NCBI GenBank assembly: GCA_958510825.1
Contig: OY294048.1
Coordinates: 16,199,589-16,263,588, forward strand
Source: Brachypterus glaber
Taxonomy: Eukaryota > Arthropoda > Insecta > Coleoptera > Kateretidae
Reading direction: 5' to 3'
DNA: 64,000 nucleotides
Positions 62,296-64,000 of the stretch are shown in pieces (the stretch's first letter is position 1; each line of letters begins with the position of its first letter). The position numbers and the translations under genes are program-made. The notes under the pieces were generated by a model. That model made no database searches. It worked only from the letters and a program-made list of their open reading frames with translations, and was not told the DNA's origin.

Positions 62296-62719
62296 AATAT
62301 TTGTTTAATAAATAAAACCTATAAATCAGTTTTGTATCATTTCTTTTCACCATTTTGTTTTTTTTTTGAACAAAAATATAGTTTTGCCATTTAGCCCCAT
62401 ATTCCAGAATAAAACCTTGAAAAACGGTTATCTTCTTTCTTTAAAAATATTTTTGACCTATTGTGGTTAACCGAGAGAAAATGCGACAAGCAATTTTTTT
62501 CGGTGTAAGTTATACACAGTTCTACAAAGTTTTACATTTAATTTATTAAAAACAAAAAACAAACAAATCATATTCTACAAAAAATGCAAAACACTACAAA
62601 AAAAAAATAAAAAAATATATTAAAAATAAAAAAATGTCCAAACGCAAAAAAAATTAGAAAAAGTTTTTATTATGCTAGCAGTATTAAGAAAGCTATCATT
62701 AACTAGTTTTTTCGCCCTG

Positions 62720-62965
62720 CACTGATAAAACAGTTTATTTGTGTCAACTAAATATTTGGTTGGATATGGCCAATTAAATTATTTGTTTGTGACAAATAAA
62801 TTTTATTTCTGTCAAATAAACTATTTTGTTCCGATTAATAAATCACTGTGAAAAAAAAATATATTTGTATACATGAACTAAATATTTATTTGACTCAAAT
62901 AAGTTTTGTTACTCACAACCAAATAATTTAATTTGCCATATCCAAATAAATCCTTTTTATCTGTG
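62720..62965. mobile_element. CACTGATAAAA foldback MITE
   Basis: 'cactgataaaacag', 'ggatatggccaattaaatta' and 'tttgtgacaaataaa' mirror right words 'aaccaaataatttaatttgc', 'catatcc' and 'tttttatctgtg'. About 245 bp. Confidence 0.85.
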
Positions 62966-63650
62966 TATAAGTCTTTAGTTCAAAGGTTACCCTTTAAACA
63001 TTCTTGAACAAAAAGTTTTGTTTTGTTGGTAGCGGTATTTTTAATTATGAAAGAGTTAGTATCGGATTGGGCAGGTAAGTTAGTGAGAAAAATCTATGTC
63101 TGGGGGTCATCACTATTTTGTAGTACAAAAAATTTTACTCAATTTGGGGGCTTCCACGTTACTAATCTCACCAGCAGAGGGCTGGCAAGTCGGACCATGA
63201 AAACAGTAATTTCGATATCAAACTTCAATGAAATCTAATAATATTAATAATAATAATATAAAATATAAATATTATTCCACTTGTGTGTCAGATGGAAAAA
63301 CAAATAAACAGCAAGTGGACAAATTACGTCACATCCTACATTTATATCAGATATGTTTCCAAGTAAAACAAACCGTAAACGCGCTCCAGCCCCAAAACAA
63401 ACAAATCATATTGCGATCAATATGCGACAAAAAGTCTCGATATATTTTCAATAAAACTTCATCATCCGTAGATCAAAATATCCAAGACGAATTTAGTTAC
63501 AAGGTGTCCAGAAAGATTTTTTTCTGGGAGGAAATCAATCTTAAAGGTTTTAGAATAAGTAAACTTTTAATAGTATATTACGTACTGAGGTGGAAAATGT
63601 TTCATTTCCTGAGGGGAAGTTAGCTGACCAAGGGGCGTATACTATTTGTT
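62966..63650. other. Unassigned open frames
   Basis: A 131-codon frame (63228-63623) and a 71-codon frame (63023-63238) are open. Neither shows a domain I know. The longer one starts in an AAT-rich run and has no clear codon bias; I leave it uncalled. Confidence 0.35.
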
Positions 63651-63850
63651 CTATTTTGTGACTATTATAAGCTCATAATCACACGCATTTTGCCTGTTCT
63701 ATAGGCCTATTATAATAATAGGTTATTACTTTTTTTCTTTTGGGTTGGCTACAGGATTCTCTCTACAATTGATTGGCAACTTCCGCGCAAATGTGAATAT
63801 CGTTTAGTTTTCTAGGAAATTGTGTTTTAAGTTAATTTTTACGTGCAAAT
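63651..63850 (+). mobile_element. Dispersed element, 5' part only (copy D)
   Basis: Matches 10305-10490 ('ataagctcataatcacacgc', 'attttgc', 'gggttggc', 'cgcgcaaatgtgaat', 'gtgttttaagtta'). It stops where the next repeat starts. Confidence 0.82.
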
Positions 63851-64000
63851 TTCGTTGTATTTTTGATATTGAATGTTATTTTTTAATATTTTTTTTTTAT
63901 TTATATCGCCACCATTTGTATTTAATACTTTACTTGTGATATTAAATACTGCAAAATGTTTATTGTATACAAAATATTGCCATACTAACATATAGACCGT
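63850..64000 (+). mobile_element. Foldback arm running off the window end
   Basis: Matches the left arm of 30464-32018 ('cgttgtattttt', 'tatttatatcgccaccat', 'attgtatacaaaat', 'catactaacata', 'gaccgt'). The rest presumably lies beyond 64000. Confidence 0.85.

Larger units (their letters stand above)
61204..62506. mobile_element. Possible TIR element enclosing a short first-exon-like ORF
   Basis: 'acactgtaaaaaaatc' at 61204 and, inverted, 'acaccgaaaaaaattg' ending at 62506 resemble 16-base terminal repeats. Between them lie a GC-richer stretch (61740-61960) and the ORF at 62068. The terminal match is short and could be chance. Confidence 0.3.

Noticed and set aside
63228..63623. 131-codon plus-strand frame as a gene
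   Set aside because: No recognisable domain, low-complexity Asn-rich start, another open frame in the same DNA, and no promoter or splice support.

Overview
The window reads as a gene-poor, AT-rich stretch of an arthropod (most likely insect) nuclear genome. The evidence is tRNA-derived SINEs with pol III boxes, 5'-truncated non-LTR reverse transcriptases with A-rich tails, and many foldback elements that inserted at TA. One exact 200-base N gap shows it is a draft assembly. I find no intact multi-exon host gene and no bacterial features. Almost every long reading frame is a retrotransposon fragment, a shadow of a repeat, or too weak to call. The species cannot be named from sequence alone.

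Layout. 0-10 kb: fragments of a C-rich foldback family, a complete SINE with a 10-bp target-site duplication, a reverse transcriptase scrap and a second kind of SINE, both enclosed by a 125-bp direct repeat. 10-17.4 kb: foldback elements, including a 1.7-kb composite bounded by TTAA, and a broken exon resembling the N-terminus of a Crypton-type tyrosine recombinase. 17.6-24.5 kb: a second SINE copy, a GCGGCGC-core minisatellite, a non-LTR tail and a 1.24-kb foldback. 24.8-29.3 kb: a nearly perfect 262-bp palindrome, a small secreted-like reading frame with a decayed paralogue, a reverse transcriptase split by a foldback element with a TA duplication, and two hammerhead ribozyme motifs. 30.3-37.2 kb: a foldback interrupted by a non-LTR 3' end, two minisatellites and local tandem duplications. 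37.6-43.4 kb: a third SINE copy, the assembly gap, a reverse transcriptase lacking its active-site block, and the best copy of the C-rich foldback. 44.8-50.2 kb: foldback elements almost end to end, one nested in another. 50-64 kb: more foldbacks, a tRNA-like locus, an NRF1-like site and a possible short first exon cut by a MITE.

Most of the recognisable elements are non-autonomous: the foldbacks would need Tc1/mariner-type or other transposases from elsewhere, and the SINEs would need a LINE machinery. Five insertions can be dated relative to their hosts because one element sits inside another or inside a reading frame. The most interesting signals are the hammerhead pair at 28.7-28.96 kb, a SINE family whose three copies share a body but carry different tRNA-like heads, and the near-perfect palindrome at 24.8 kb.
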